Shown here: positions 8,555 through 17,184 of the stretch, in pieces
Position numbering within the stretch: the stretch's first letter is position 1
How the letters are laid out: every line of letters begins with the position of its first letter
Assembly: GCA_963841415.1 (NCBI GenBank)
Contig: CAWJCN010000001.1
Span: 1,364,001 to 1,428,000 of the forward strand
From: DASUAS01 sp963841415
GTDB lineage: Bacteria; Actinomycetota; Acidimicrobiia; IMCC26256; DASPTH01
Length of the DNA: 64,000 nucleotides
Reading direction: 5' to 3'
Position numbers and translations under genes: made by a program
The notes under the pieces: generated by a model
Told to the model about the DNA's origin: nothing
Database searches by the model: none
What the model saw: only the letters and a program-made list of their open reading frames with translations

Positions 8555-9685
8555 TCAGGGCGTGGAGGCCAGGACCTCCGGGTCGAAGCCGAACACCCGC
8601 AGGGCGTTGCCGCCGGTGATGGCGGCCGCGTCGTCGTGGTCCACGCCGGCGAGGTTCTCGGCCAGGACCTTGGCCGAGTCGGGGTAGGTGCCCTCCGGGT
8701 GCGGGTAGTCGTTGCCCCACATCAGGCACCCGACGCCGGTGAGGGCGCGAGACGCGATGGCCACGGGATCACGCTGGAACGTCGCGTGCACCTGACGGCG
8801 CAGGTAGTGGCCCGGCAGCTCCGGGAGATGCGGTTTGCGCAGCGCGGCGCCGTGGGCGACGAAGTACTCGTCGAGGGTGTTCATCGTCCACGCCATCCAG
8901 CCCGCGTTCACCTCGACGAGCACCGCGTGCAGGCCGGGGTGACGTTCGAGCACGCCGCTGCACGCGAGCAGCGACGCGGTGCGGGGCGCCATCGACTGCG
9001 TCGCGAGCAAGTTGGCCGTCGGGCTCCCCCAACCCCGGTAGAAGATCATGTCGTGGCCGGTGCCCTGGTGCATCACCATCGGCAACCCGGTCTCGGCGAT
9101 CGCCGCCCACAACGGCTCCCACACCTGCTGGTTCCAGCTCGGCGTGCCCACGAGCGGGAGCATCAACGCGGCGACGCCCGGACGGCGGGCGACCCGCTCG
9201 ATCTCGGCGCGCGCGCCGTCGATGCTCCAGGTCGGGACCAGCGCGGCGTGGCGCACGCGCGGGCACTCGTCACCGAGCCGTTCGTGGATCCAGTCGTTGT
9301 AGACGCGACATGAGGCCTCGCCGACCTCCGGACGCGCGATGCCGTACACGTAGAGGCCGATGGTCGGATAGACCACCTCGCCGTGGATGCCTTCGGTGCG
9401 CATCATCTCGAGCCGCACGTCGACCGACGTGTTCGCCTCGCGCCGCGCGTTCTCCTCGGCGGCCGAGCCGTGGGTGTCGCCGCCGAGACCCGGCTCACGG
9501 TTCTGGCCGCCGGACTCGTCGACCTCACCGTTGACGACGAGACGCCAGCCGCCGTCGGCTTCCGACTGGATCTGGTGCGGGGCGTCGGCCCCGAGGTCGT
9601 CGGGCAGCCGGCTCGACCAGAGATCGTGCGGCTCGTCGACGTGGGCGTCGGCGGAGATCTTGGGAAGTGCGTCGACATCGACCAT
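8555..9685 (-). CDS. ACMSD-like amidohydrolase (amidohydrolase-2 family)
   Basis: A product of 376 residues, with KISADAHVDEP as the N-terminal metal motif, LPMVMHQGTGHD at the barrel His, and CLMWGNDYPHPEGTYP at the C-terminal Asp. The ATG at 9685 places the metal motif near residue 10, as in the paralogues. It is divergent from the acyl-CoA mutase gene, with 52 bp between starts and a perfect inverted repeat between them, which implies joint control. It may act on a product or precursor of the mutase substrate, but the sequence does not reveal the reaction. Confidence 0.8.
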   Translation of the reverse strand: MVDVDALPKISADAHVDEPHDLWSSRLPDDLGADAPHQIQSEADGGWRLVVNGEVDESGGQNREPGLGGDTHGSAAEENARREANTSVDVRLEMMRTEGIHGEVVYPTIGLYVYGIARPEVGEASCRVYNDWIHERLGDECPRVRHAALVPTWSIDGARAEIERVARRPGVAALMLPLVGTPSWNQQVWEPLWAAIAETGLPMVMHQGTGHDMIFYRGWGSPTANLLATQSMAPRTASLLACSGVLERHPGLHAVLVEVNAGWMAWTMNTLDEYFVAHGAALRKPHLPELPGHYLRRQVHATFQRDPVAIASRALTGVGCLMWGNDYPHPEGTYPDSAKVLAENLAGVDHDDAAAITGGNALRVFGFDPEVLASTP

Positions 9686-9700
9686 GCTGGTACCGAATCT

Positions 9701-9731
9701 ACGACAACGTCGGACCATAGCAGATACTATG
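9701..9731 (+). promoter_or_regulatory. Leaderless promoter with perfect inverted repeat, upstream of the mutase
   Basis: ACGACA (9701-9706) and TACTAT (9725-9730) are 18 bp apart and could serve as -35 and -10. The perfect repeat CATAG-CAGATA-CTATG (9716-9731) covers the -10. Transcription would start at or near the ATG at 9738, giving a leaderless mRNA. The site also lies 31 bp from the divergent amidohydrolase start at 9685, so one bound regulator could control both genes. The same core occurs at 8522-8546. Confidence 0.55.
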
Positions 9732-9737
9732 ACCGGG

Positions 9738-11366
9738 ATGGATGCCCACGACGAGTGGCGGGCTCGGTACGACGCGGCACCGACGCGGCCGGCCTCGTTC
9801 ACCACCATGTCGGGCGTCGAGCTCGATCCCGTCTACGGACCCGCCGACGCCGAGCACCCCGGGGTGTGGCCCTACACGCGCGGTCCCTACGCGTCGATGT
9901 ATCGCTCGAAGCTCTGGACGATGCGCCAGTTCGCGGGCTTCGGCACCGCGGAGGACACCAACGAGCGCTTCCGCGCGCTCCTGGCGGCGGGCGGCAGCGG
10001 GCTCTCGACCGCGTTCGACATGCCCACCCTGCTCGGGCGTGACTCCGACCACGCGCTCGCGGTCGGCGAGGTCGGGCGCGCCGGCGTCGCCGTCGACACC
10101 CTCGCCGACATGGAGATCCTCTTCGCGGGCATCGACCTCGGCGCGGTGAGCACGTCGATGACCATCAACTCCGCGGCCGCCACGCTCCTCGCGATGTACG
10201 TCGCCCTCGCCGACCGCACCGGCGTGGCGCGCGAGCGGGTCAGCGGCACGATCCAGAACGACATCCTCAAGGAGTACCAAGCGCAGAAGGAATTCGTGTT
10301 CCCGCCCCGGCCGTCGCTGCGGCTGGTCACCGACGTCGTGCGCTTCGCGACCGCCGAGCTCCCCCGCTGGCACCCCGTCTCGATCTCCGGATACCACATC
10401 CGCGAAGCGGGCTCGACCGCGGCGCAGGAATTGGCCTTCACGCTCGCCAACGGGTTCGCGTACGTCGAGTCCGCCCTCGCCGCCGGGTTGGCCGTCGACG
10501 ACTTCGCACCCCGGCTCAGCTTCTTCTTCAACGCGCACATCGACTTCTTCGAGGAGATCGCGAAGTACCGCGCCGCGCGCCGCATCTGGGCGCGCTGGTT
10601 GCGCGACGAGTACCACGCGCAGGACCCGCGCTCCCGGCAGTTGCGCTTCCACACGCAGACCGCAGGCGTGTCGCTCACCGCACAGCAACCCGAGGTCAAC
10701 ATCGCGCGCGTCGCGCTCGAAGCGATGGCGGCGGTGCTCGGCGGCACCCAGAGCCTGCACACCGATGCCTTCGACGAAGCGCTGGCGTTGCCCACCGAGC
10801 GCGCGGCGCGCATCGCGTTGCGAACGCAGCAGGTGATCGCGCACGAGTCGGGCGTCGTGCACGTCGCCGATCCGCTCGGGGGGTCGTGGTTCGTGGAGAA
10901 GCTCACCGACGAGTTGGAGCGCGAGGCGGAGGCGACCTTCACCTTCCTGCGCGGTCAGGGCGACGGCTCGATGCTCGACGGCGTGGTGCGGGCCACCGAG
11001 GCCGGCTGGTTCCAGGGCCAGATCGCCGACGCCGCGTACGACTTCCAACGACGGGTGAATTCGGGCGAGTTCGTCATCGTCGGGGTGAACGACCACGTCG
11101 CCGGCGACGACGAGGCACCGCCCACGCTGCAGATCGATCCCACGGCGGAAGAGCGCCAGTTGGCCCGGCTGCACCGGGTGAAGGCCGAGCGTGACGGCGA
11201 CGCGGTGCGCGCCTCGCTCGACCACATCCGGCGCGACGCCGCCGATCCCGTGGTGAACCTGATGCCCGCCCTCCTCGACGCGGTGCAGGCGCTCGTGACC
11301 GTGGGTGAGATCACCGCCGCCCTCGAGTCGGTCTTCGGCACCTGGACCGAACGCGCAGTGGCGTGA
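9738..11366 (+). CDS. B12-dependent acyl-CoA mutase, large subunit, isobutyryl-CoA mutase-like
   Basis: A 542-residue catalytic subunit of the methylmalonyl-CoA mutase family (GTIQNDILKEY, SISGYHIREAGS, VLGGTQSLHTDAFDEAL). Substrate-contact residues can be read by alignment from memory. Phe65 in RQFAG stands where methylmalonyl-CoA mutase has Tyr89. Ala92 is in STAFDMPT, where 2-hydroxyisobutyryl-CoA mutase has Asp. Gln183 in KEYQAQ stands where methylmalonyl-CoA mutase has Arg207. The Phe/Ala/Gln combination fits isobutyryl-CoA/n-butyryl-CoA mutase or a close relative rather than methylmalonyl-CoA mutase. The separate B12-binding subunit follows with a 4-bp overlap. An in-frame ATG at 9729 overlaps the operator, so 9738 is preferred. 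Confidence 0.85.
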   Translation: MDAHDEWRARYDAAPTRPASFTTMSGVELDPVYGPADAEHPGVWPYTRGPYASMYRSKLWTMRQFAGFGTAEDTNERFRALLAAGGSGLSTAFDMPTLLGRDSDHALAVGEVGRAGVAVDTLADMEILFAGIDLGAVSTSMTINSAAATLLAMYVALADRTGVARERVSGTIQNDILKEYQAQKEFVFPPRPSLRLVTDVVRFATAELPRWHPVSISGYHIREAGSTAAQELAFTLANGFAYVESALAAGLAVDDFAPRLSFFFNAHIDFFEEIAKYRAARRIWARWLRDEYHAQDPRSRQLRFHTQTAGVSLTAQQPEVNIARVALEAMAAVLGGTQSLHTDAFDEALALPTERAARIALRTQQVIAHESGVVHVADPLGGSWFVEKLTDELEREAEATFTFLRGQGDGSMLDGVVRATEAGWFQGQIADAAYDFQRRVNSGEFVIVGVNDHVAGDDEAPPTLQIDPTAEERQLARLHRVKAERDGDAVRASLDHIRRDAADPVVNLMPALLDAVQALVTVGEITAALESVFGTWTERAVA

Positions 11367-11764
11367 GCGAGACCTGTCGTGTCCTGCTGGCCAAGATCGG
11401 GTTCGACGGCCACGACCGCGGGTTGAAGGTCGTCGCCCGCACGCTGCGCGACGCGGGGATGGAGGTGATCTACGCCGGGCTGCGCCAGACACCGGAGACG
11501 GTCGCGGCCATGGCCCTCGACGAAGACGTCGACGCGGTGGGGATCTCCATGCACAACGGTGCGCACCTCACCATCGCGCCGCGGGTCGTCGACGCCCTGC
11601 GCGTGGTCGGCGCGCGCGCCGCGGTCGTCGTCGGTGGCATCGTCCCGGACCCCGACGTCGTCGTGCTGCACGACGCCGGCGTCGCCGCGGTGCTCGGGCC
11701 GGGCGCGTCCGCCAGCGAGGTGGTCCAAGCGGTCAGCGACGCATGCCGCGCCGCCGCACCCTGA
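11363..11764 (+). CDS. B12-binding small subunit of the acyl-CoA mutase
   Basis: A 133-residue cobalamin-binding domain with the base-off signature GFDGHDRGLKV (the D-x-H-x-x-G that supplies the lower His ligand) and the later VVVGGIVPDPD loop. The GTG start overlaps the large-subunit stop as GTGA, indicating coupled translation and 1:1 assembly. Length and separate coding match IcmB/HcmB-type small subunits. No MeaB- or IcmF-type GTPase chaperone or reactivator is visible in the window. Confidence 0.88.
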   Translation: MSETCRVLLAKIGFDGHDRGLKVVARTLRDAGMEVIYAGLRQTPETVAAMALDEDVDAVGISMHNGAHLTIAPRVVDALRVVGARAAVVVGGIVPDPDVVVLHDAGVAAVLGPGASASEVVQAVSDACRAAAP

Positions 11765-11801
11765 CGGGCCGCGTACCGACCCTCGTCGCGCGCAGTCAGC
11801 A

Positions 11802-11837
11802 AGCACATGCGCAAGCGTCCGCGCTTGCACCGGTGCT
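11802..11837. terminator. Stem-loop between convergent genes, likely bidirectional terminator
   Basis: Outer arms AGCAC and GTGCT, a 4x4 internal loop, inner arms GCAAGCG and CGCTTGC, and a TCCG loop. It lies between the stop of the mutase small subunit and the stop of the luciferase-like gene. No U-tract follows, as is common in high-GC genomes. Confidence 0.55.
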
Positions 11838-11890
11838 AGCGCATGCGCGAGCAGGCTTTCTCACGCGACACCACCTCGACGCCGAGCGTG

Positions 11891-12904
11891 TCAGGCCGAG
11901 GCGGACTTCAGTGCCGCAGTGAAGTCGGCGATCAGGTCGTCGCCCGCCTCGTAGAACGGGAAGTACGCGCAGACGCGGTCGGAGTACGGGCCGTAGCGAC
12001 GGACGATCTCCGCCGCGACCTGGTCGGGGGTGCCGTGCACCGCGATCGTCTCGACCATCTCGTCGGTGATCAGCGTGCCCATCGTCACCCAGTCGCCCTG
12101 CTTCGACAGGCGGTTGAGCTCCGGTTGCACGTCGCCCCAGCCGTGCACCTCGAGCACCGGCCTGTACGCGGGCGTCGAGCCGTAGAACGCGAGCAAGTTG
12201 CGCACGCCGCGCGCCGCCTCGAGCTCCTCGTCGTCGCGACCCACGCCGACGATCACCTCGACGATCACCTCGAGGTCGGCGCGCGTCCGTCCGGCCGCCG
12301 CCAGCCCGCGGTCGATGGCGGGCATCGTGCGCTCCTCCATGTGCGGTCCGCTGTTGAACGGCATGACGAGGACCCCGTCGGCAACCTCGGCCGCCATCTC
12401 GTTCATCTTCGGACCGAGCGCGCCCACGAGGATCGGCGCCATCCCGTGCGGGTTGGGCCCCGGGTTGAACGCGGGCGTCGACAGCGTGTGGCGGGTGTAC
12501 TCGCCCTCGAAGCGCAGCGGCGTGCCCTCCTGCCAGTGCTCGAGGATGGCCTTGATCGCCAGCACCCACTCGCGCATGTGCGCGACCGGGCGCCCGAACT
12601 CGCCCCCGAAGCGCTTCTCGACGTGCGCCTTCACCTGCGTGCCGAGCCCGAGGCGGAAGCGGCCGCCGGAGAGCTCCTGGAGGTCGTAGGCCGCGTTGGC
12701 CAGGTGCCACGGACTGCGCGGGAAGGCGATGGCGACGTTGGTCATCAGGTCGACGTCGCAGACAGGAGCGGCCGCGACCAGCGGGAAGAACAGATCGTGG
12801 GAGTTCTCGAAGCTGAAGACGCCGTCGACGCCGAGGGCCTGGAGCTCGGGCGCGCGGCGTGCCGCGTCCATCACCGACTGGGAGAGCTGCACGTCGACCT
12901 TCAT
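11891..12904 (-). CDS. Luciferase-like oxidoreductase, probably F420-dependent
   Basis: A 337-residue member of the bacterial luciferase-like family. Features include LGVDGVFSFENSHDLFFPL near the N-terminus, PWHLANAAYDLQELSGGRFRLGLGTQ, which is typical of the LLM barrel, and the C-terminal GTPDQVAAEI. Actinobacterial members of this type usually use coenzyme F420, but FMN use cannot be excluded. ATG start at 12904. It is divergent from the amidohydrolase operon at 12986, with 81 bp between starts. Confidence 0.85.
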   Translation of the reverse strand: MKVDVQLSQSVMDAARRAPELQALGVDGVFSFENSHDLFFPLVAAAPVCDVDLMTNVAIAFPRSPWHLANAAYDLQELSGGRFRLGLGTQVKAHVEKRFGGEFGRPVAHMREWVLAIKAILEHWQEGTPLRFEGEYTRHTLSTPAFNPGPNPHGMAPILVGALGPKMNEMAAEVADGVLVMPFNSGPHMEERTMPAIDRGLAAAGRTRADLEVIVEVIVGVGRDDEELEAARGVRNLLAFYGSTPAYRPVLEVHGWGDVQPELNRLSKQGDWVTMGTLITDEMVETIAVHGTPDQVAAEIVRRYGPYSDRVCAYFPFYEAGDDLIADFTAALKSASA

Positions 12905-12985
12905 GGCGGGACCGTACCGCGCGGGCACACCTGGGACGCCCTGGCCGCGCGGCGCGAGACTGGAGTCGGCCAAGGGAGGATCACC

Positions 12986-14212
12986 GTGAAGCCTGACGAC
13001 CACTACATCGTCATCACCGCCGACAGCCACGCCGGCGGCAGCCACGCCCAGTACCGCGAGTTCCTCGACCCGAAGTACCGCGACGACTTCGACGCCTGGC
13101 GCGACAAGTACAAGAACCCGTTCAAGGACCTGAAGGACACCGACCTGCGCACCCGCAACTGGGACGGTGAGCTGCGGGATCAACAGCTGCACGACGACGG
13201 CATCGTCGGCGAGGTCATCTTCCCGAACACGGTGCCGCCGTTCTTCCCCAACTTCGTGCTGTTCGCCGAGCCGCCCCGCCCGGAGGAGTACGAGCACCGC
13301 CACGCGGGCATCCAGGCCCACAACCGCTGGCTCGCCGACTACTGCTCGCAGCAACCCGAGGCGCGGGCGGGCATCGGCCAGATCTTCCTCAACGACCTCG
13401 ACGACGCCATCGCCGACGTGCGGTGGTGCAAGGAGAACGGCCTCCGCGGCGGCGTGCTCGTGGGGAACCCGCCGATCACGTGCGACTGGCTCAAGCCGAT
13501 GTACGACCCGTGCTACGACCCCCTCTGGGCGGCGTGCGAGGAGCTCGACGTGGTCGTCAACACGCACTCCGGCACCGGCGGTCCGCGCTACCAGAAAGCG
13601 CCGGCGATGCCGATCGTGCACATCACGGAGATGATCTTCTACTCGCAGCGCCCCTTCGTGTACATGCTCGTCGGCGGTGTCTTCGAGCGGTACCCGAACC
13701 TCAGGTTCGTGCTCACCGAGGCGGGCTGCGCGTGGGTGCCCGGCGTGCTCGACCAGCTCGACGCGATGATGGGCATGCTGCGCACCGGCGGGACGGGCGA
13801 GATGCGCTTCGAGGGTGAGATCGTCCCCACGAAGAACGCGACGGACTACTTCCAGCAGAACTGCCACATCGGCATGAGCCAACCGCGTCCGGCCGACATC
13901 CGCGCCGCGCTCGGGCCGGTGGGCATCGACCGCGTCATGTGGGGCAGCGACTACCCGCACGAGGAGGGCACCCTGCCGTTCTCGCGCGAGCACCTGCGCC
14001 AGGTGGTCGGCCACCTCGCCCCCGAGCAGATCCAGCAGATCGTCGGCGGCAACACCGCTGAGCTCTACGGCTTCGACATGGAGGCGCTGCGCCCGAGGGC
14101 CGACGAGTACGGACCGACGGTGGCCGAGATCGCGACGCCGCTCGAGGAGCTGCCCGAGGGCGCCAACGAGGCGCTGTTGCGCTCCGCCAAAGAGCTCACC
14201 CGGGCACGCTGA
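12986..14212 (+). CDS. ACMSD-like amidohydrolase, close paralogue of the MarR-fused enzyme
   Basis: A 408-residue amidohydrolase-2 protein. The metal region is ITADSHAGGSHAQY, the barrel His lies in VVNTHSGTGG, and the C-terminal Asp in MWGSDYPHEEGTLP. It matches the C-terminal domain of the gene at 183-1972 nearly end to end, so it provides the reference for that gene's frame break. The GTG start at 12986 follows a good Shine-Dalgarno sequence (GGGAGGA, 5-6 bp spacing). First gene of a tight three-gene operon, with 2 bp to the next. Substrate unknown. Confidence 0.85.
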   Translation: MKPDDHYIVITADSHAGGSHAQYREFLDPKYRDDFDAWRDKYKNPFKDLKDTDLRTRNWDGELRDQQLHDDGIVGEVIFPNTVPPFFPNFVLFAEPPRPEEYEHRHAGIQAHNRWLADYCSQQPEARAGIGQIFLNDLDDAIADVRWCKENGLRGGVLVGNPPITCDWLKPMYDPCYDPLWAACEELDVVVNTHSGTGGPRYQKAPAMPIVHITEMIFYSQRPFVYMLVGGVFERYPNLRFVLTEAGCAWVPGVLDQLDAMMGMLRTGGTGEMRFEGEIVPTKNATDYFQQNCHIGMSQPRPADIRAALGPVGIDRVMWGSDYPHEEGTLPFSREHLRQVVGHLAPEQIQQIVGGNTAELYGFDMEALRPRADEYGPTVAEIATPLEELPEGANEALLRSAKELTRAR

Positions 14213-14214
14213 CC

Positions 14215-15246
14215 ATGCGCATGCGCCTCGAGCCGGACGACGACCTCTTCCACGCGCCCGACGACGACCCGAACTACAACGAGAGCCGCTACTACAACTT
14301 CTTCGACCCGGCTGCCTCGTCCGACGGCGGGCTCGGGGGCTGGGTGCGCATGGGCAACCGGCCCAACGAGGGCTACGCCGAGATGACGGTGTGCCTGTAC
14401 CTGCCCGACGGTCGGGTCGGGTTCATGTTCAAGCGACCCCACGTCGAGGGGCACGTCGCACATGATGCCGGCGGACTGAAGTTCGACGTGGTCGCGCCCT
14501 ACGAGGAGCACCACGTCACGTACGACGGCAACGTGTGCGTCCTCGTGAACCCGCGCGAGATGGCCGACCCCGGTCACGCGTTCAAGAACAACCCGCACGA
14601 GGAGTGCGCACTCGATCTGCGCCTCACCGCGGTGTCGCTGCCGTCGGGCGGCGAGCCGGTCTACGACGACGGCGAGGAACCACCGGCGGGCGCGGCGCAC
14701 GGGTTCGCACGCGGGCACACCGAGCAGCAGATGGCGATCAAGGGCGTCGTCCGGGTGGATGGCCAGCGCTTCGACATCGACGAGGGGTTCGGGTTGCGCG
14801 ACCACTCGTGGGGCCCGCGGATCTGGCAGAGCATCTGGTGGTACCGGTGGGTCACCGCCAGCTTCGGGCGCGTCGGCCTCGCCTGCACGGTGCGCGGCCA
14901 GCAGGACTCCGACCTCCGCACCGTGAACGGCTGGGTGTACGACCTCGACCGCTACGGCGACGGCCGGGTGGTGAAGGTGCGCGACATGCAGCTCACCTCC
15001 GACTACGACGACGCGTGGTTCGTGAAGCAGAGCGACGTCGTCCTCACGACCGACGACCACGTGTACGAGCTGCACGGCGACGTCACGTCGAGCATCCCGC
15101 TGCGCAACCGGCGCGACGGCATGGTGACCCGCCTCACCGAGGGGATGACCCGTTGGACGTGCGACGGTCTCGAGGGCGCGGGGCTGTCGGAGTACCTCGA
15201 CCAGGTCGTCGATGACGTCCCCGTCGGCACCACCGTCGGTCTCTGA
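14215..15246 (+). CDS. CrtC-like/DUF7064-type beta-barrel protein
   Basis: A 343-residue protein rich in Trp, Tyr and Asp, without signal peptide or membrane segment. GFGLRDHSWGPRIWQSIWWYRW resembles the H-S-W-G-x-R core of hydroxyneurosporene-synthase (CrtC)-like and related lipocalin-fold proteins common in mycobacteria and relatives; I assign it to that group with moderate confidence. It starts 2 bp after the amidohydrolase stop, and its 3' end overlaps the kinase-like gene by 35 bp. This arrangement suggests one operon handling a lipophilic compound. Catalytic function not known. Confidence 0.65.
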   Translation: MRMRLEPDDDLFHAPDDDPNYNESRYYNFFDPAASSDGGLGGWVRMGNRPNEGYAEMTVCLYLPDGRVGFMFKRPHVEGHVAHDAGGLKFDVVAPYEEHHVTYDGNVCVLVNPREMADPGHAFKNNPHEECALDLRLTAVSLPSGGEPVYDDGEEPPAGAAHGFARGHTEQQMAIKGVVRVDGQRFDIDEGFGLRDHSWGPRIWQSIWWYRWVTASFGRVGLACTVRGQQDSDLRTVNGWVYDLDRYGDGRVVKVRDMQLTSDYDDAWFVKQSDVVLTTDDHVYELHGDVTSSIPLRNRRDGMVTRLTEGMTRWTCDGLEGAGLSEYLDQVVDDVPVGTTVGL

Positions 15247-16498
15247 CGGTCTCGCGGCTGCGCTCGCGCCCGTGCTGGGTGCGCCGGTCGAGATCAGCCA
15301 GCTGCGCAAGCTCACCGGCGGCGCGTCGCGCGAGACCTGGTCGTTCACGGCCGGCGACGAGGAGCTGATCCTCCGGCGGGACCCGCCCGGACGACCGAGC
15401 GCGCCCGGGGTGATGCGCCGCGAGGCCGACGTGATGCGCGCCTGCACGCGCGCGGGTCTCCGCGCGCCCGAGGTGCTCCTCGACGACGACGGCACCCATC
15501 TCGGCACCACCGGTCTCGTGATGCGGCGGGTCGCCGGCGAGACGATCGCGCGCCGCATCCTGCGCGACGTCGAGTACACGGAGGCGCGTCGCGTGCTGGT
15601 GGGCGAGCTGGCGCGCTTCCTCGCGGGGCTCCACGCGATCGACCCGGTCGAGGTGCCGGGCATCGACGCGCCCGACCCCATGGGTATCTGGGACAAGTAC
15701 CAGCGACTCGACCAGCGCAGCACCACCTTCGAGCGCGCCCGCGACTGGCTGCTCGCCCACCGCCCCTCGCACACGGCCGACGCGCTCGTGCACGGTGACC
15801 TGCGCATGGGCAACGTGATCGTCGGTCCTGACGGGCTGGCCGCGGTGATCGACTGGGAGCTCATCCACCGCGGCGACCCGCACGAGGATCTCGCGTGGCT
15901 GTGCCTGAAGGCGTGGCGGTTCGGCGAGCCACTCGAGGTCGGCGGTCTCGGCACGATCGACGAGCTCGTCGCCGCCTACGAACAGGGCGGCGGCCGGCGC
16001 GTCGACCGCGACACGCTGCGCTGGTGGCTGGTCGCCAAGACGCTCACGTGGGGCGTCGGCTGCATGCTCCAAGCCGAGATGCACCTGTCGGGACGGGTCC
16101 GTTCCATCGACCTCGCCGCGGTCGGGCGCCGGACCGCGGAGCAGGAGTGGGACCTGATCGAGCTGCTCGCACCGGACGCGTGCGCGGCCGCACTTGCCGC
16201 CCCGCCGGCCCCGCACCGGCCCGACGACGCGCCATCGGGACGACCCACCGCGCGCGAGCTGCTCGGCGCCGTGCGCGAGCTCCTGACCGAACAGGTCGCG
16301 ACGAACGACGACCGCGGGCTCGCCTACCAGGGACGCGTCGCGGCCAACGTGCTGGCGATGATCGAGCGAGAGCTCGCCCAGGAGCACGTCGAGCGCAAAG
16401 GCGACGACTGGCCGACCCTCGCGCTCGTCGTGCGCGACCGCCTCACCATCGCCAACCCGAGGCACCTCACGCTGCCACCGACGATCATCGCCAGCTGA
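15212..16498 (+). CDS. APH-family phosphotransferase with C-terminal extension
   Basis: A 428-residue aminoglycoside-phosphotransferase-fold protein: TGGASRETW at the nucleotide loop, ADALVHGDLRMGNVIV (catalytic Asp) and VIDWELIHRGDPHEDLAW (metal Asp). After about residue 310 there is an extra helical domain of about 110 residues (DUF6285-like). Proteins of this type often lie in acyl-CoA catabolic clusters, where some may phosphorylate hydroxyacyl-CoA; antibiotic resistance is not implied. The start ATG lies inside the preceding gene (35-bp overlap). Third gene of the 12986-16498 operon. Confidence 0.8.
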   Translation: MTSPSAPPSVSDGLAAALAPVLGAPVEISQLRKLTGGASRETWSFTAGDEELILRRDPPGRPSAPGVMRREADVMRACTRAGLRAPEVLLDDDGTHLGTTGLVMRRVAGETIARRILRDVEYTEARRVLVGELARFLAGLHAIDPVEVPGIDAPDPMGIWDKYQRLDQRSTTFERARDWLLAHRPSHTADALVHGDLRMGNVIVGPDGLAAVIDWELIHRGDPHEDLAWLCLKAWRFGEPLEVGGLGTIDELVAAYEQGGGRRVDRDTLRWWLVAKTLTWGVGCMLQAEMHLSGRVRSIDLAAVGRRTAEQEWDLIELLAPDACAAALAAPPAPHRPDDAPSGRPTARELLGAVRELLTEQVATNDDRGLAYQGRVAANVLAMIERELAQEHVERKGDDWPTLALVVRDRLTIANPRHLTLPPTIIAS

Positions 16499-16518
16499 CC
16501 GCTCCGCTGGTCAGCTGG
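16491..16518. terminator. Perfect stem-loop between convergent genes
   Basis: CCAGCTGACC (16491-16500), loop GCTCCGCT and GGTCAGCTGG (16509-16518). The 10-bp arms include the stop codon of the kinase-like gene, and the anti-sigma gene ends immediately afterwards. Likely a terminator serving both strands. Confidence 0.65.
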
Positions 16519-17184
16519 TCAGCTCGGACTACGTGCGGGGCACGCCGGCGACGTGGTCCCCGGCCACACGATGTCGCACACGGTGCGCGCCGCGACCTTC
16601 CAACGACCGTCGGCGATCACCGCGTAGCCGACGCGGTCCTTCACGATGGTGCCGTGGTCCGGGATGGTGATCGAGAAGTGGACGACTGCGTGGGTGGCGT
16701 CGATGAACGACGGCTCGCTGACGGTGACGACGTTGCGCGCGAGCTGGTCCTGCGTGTACCCGAACCGCTTCGCGATGTCGGCCGAACGACGGAGCAGCGG
16801 CTGGAGCTCCGGCCCCAGCTGGATGGCGTCGATCTTCGCCTCGTCGCTGGCCGGTCCGAACACGGCGCGGAAGGCAGTCGAGATCTGGGCGCCGGCGCGC
16901 GCGAGGTCGGCCGGCTCGTACACGTCGGCTTCGCTCGACGCCCGGGGCACCACCACCGCCGTCGTCGTCGTGCCGTCGTCCGCGACCGACGATCCCACGA
17001 AGAAGCCGAGAGCACCGATGGCGACGACCACGACGCTCATGCCGACGACCAGGCGACGACGCTGGTTGGTCTGGAGCTGCTCGCTCCGCGTGAACAGGTC
17101 GTCGAGGTCGCCGCGGGGCTGCGCGCGCGCCACCCGGGCCTCGATGCTCCGTCCGAGCTGCGTGCCGAATTCTTCGTCGTTCAT
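16519..17184 (-). CDS. Putative membrane anti-sigma factor/regulatory partner of the ECF sigma gene
   Basis: A 221-residue protein with a charged cytoplasmic N-terminus (about 1-45), one transmembrane helix (VVGMSVVVVAIGALGFFVG, about 47-65) and an extracytoplasmic domain of about 150 residues. No zinc-binding HxxxCxxC motif is visible, so it is not a classical ZAS anti-sigma. Its ATG overlaps the stop of the sigma gene (ATGA), the usual arrangement for a sigma/anti-sigma pair. The function is inferred from that coupling and the topology. Confidence 0.6.
   Translation of the reverse strand: MNDEEFGTQLGRSIEARVARAQPRGDLDDLFTRSEQLQTNQRRRLVVGMSVVVVAIGALGFFVGSSVADDGTTTTAVVVPRASSEADVYEPADLARAGAQISTAFRAVFGPASDEAKIDAIQLGPELQPLLRRSADIAKRFGYTQDQLARNVVTVSEPSFIDATHAVVHFSITIPDHGTIVKDRVGYAVIADGRWKVAARTVCDIVWPGTTSPACPARSPS

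Noticed and set aside
15212..16498. APH-fold protein as an aminoglycoside-resistance gene
   Set aside because: The sequence and operon context match the phosphotransferases found in acyl-CoA catabolic clusters, not known aminoglycoside-modifying enzymes.
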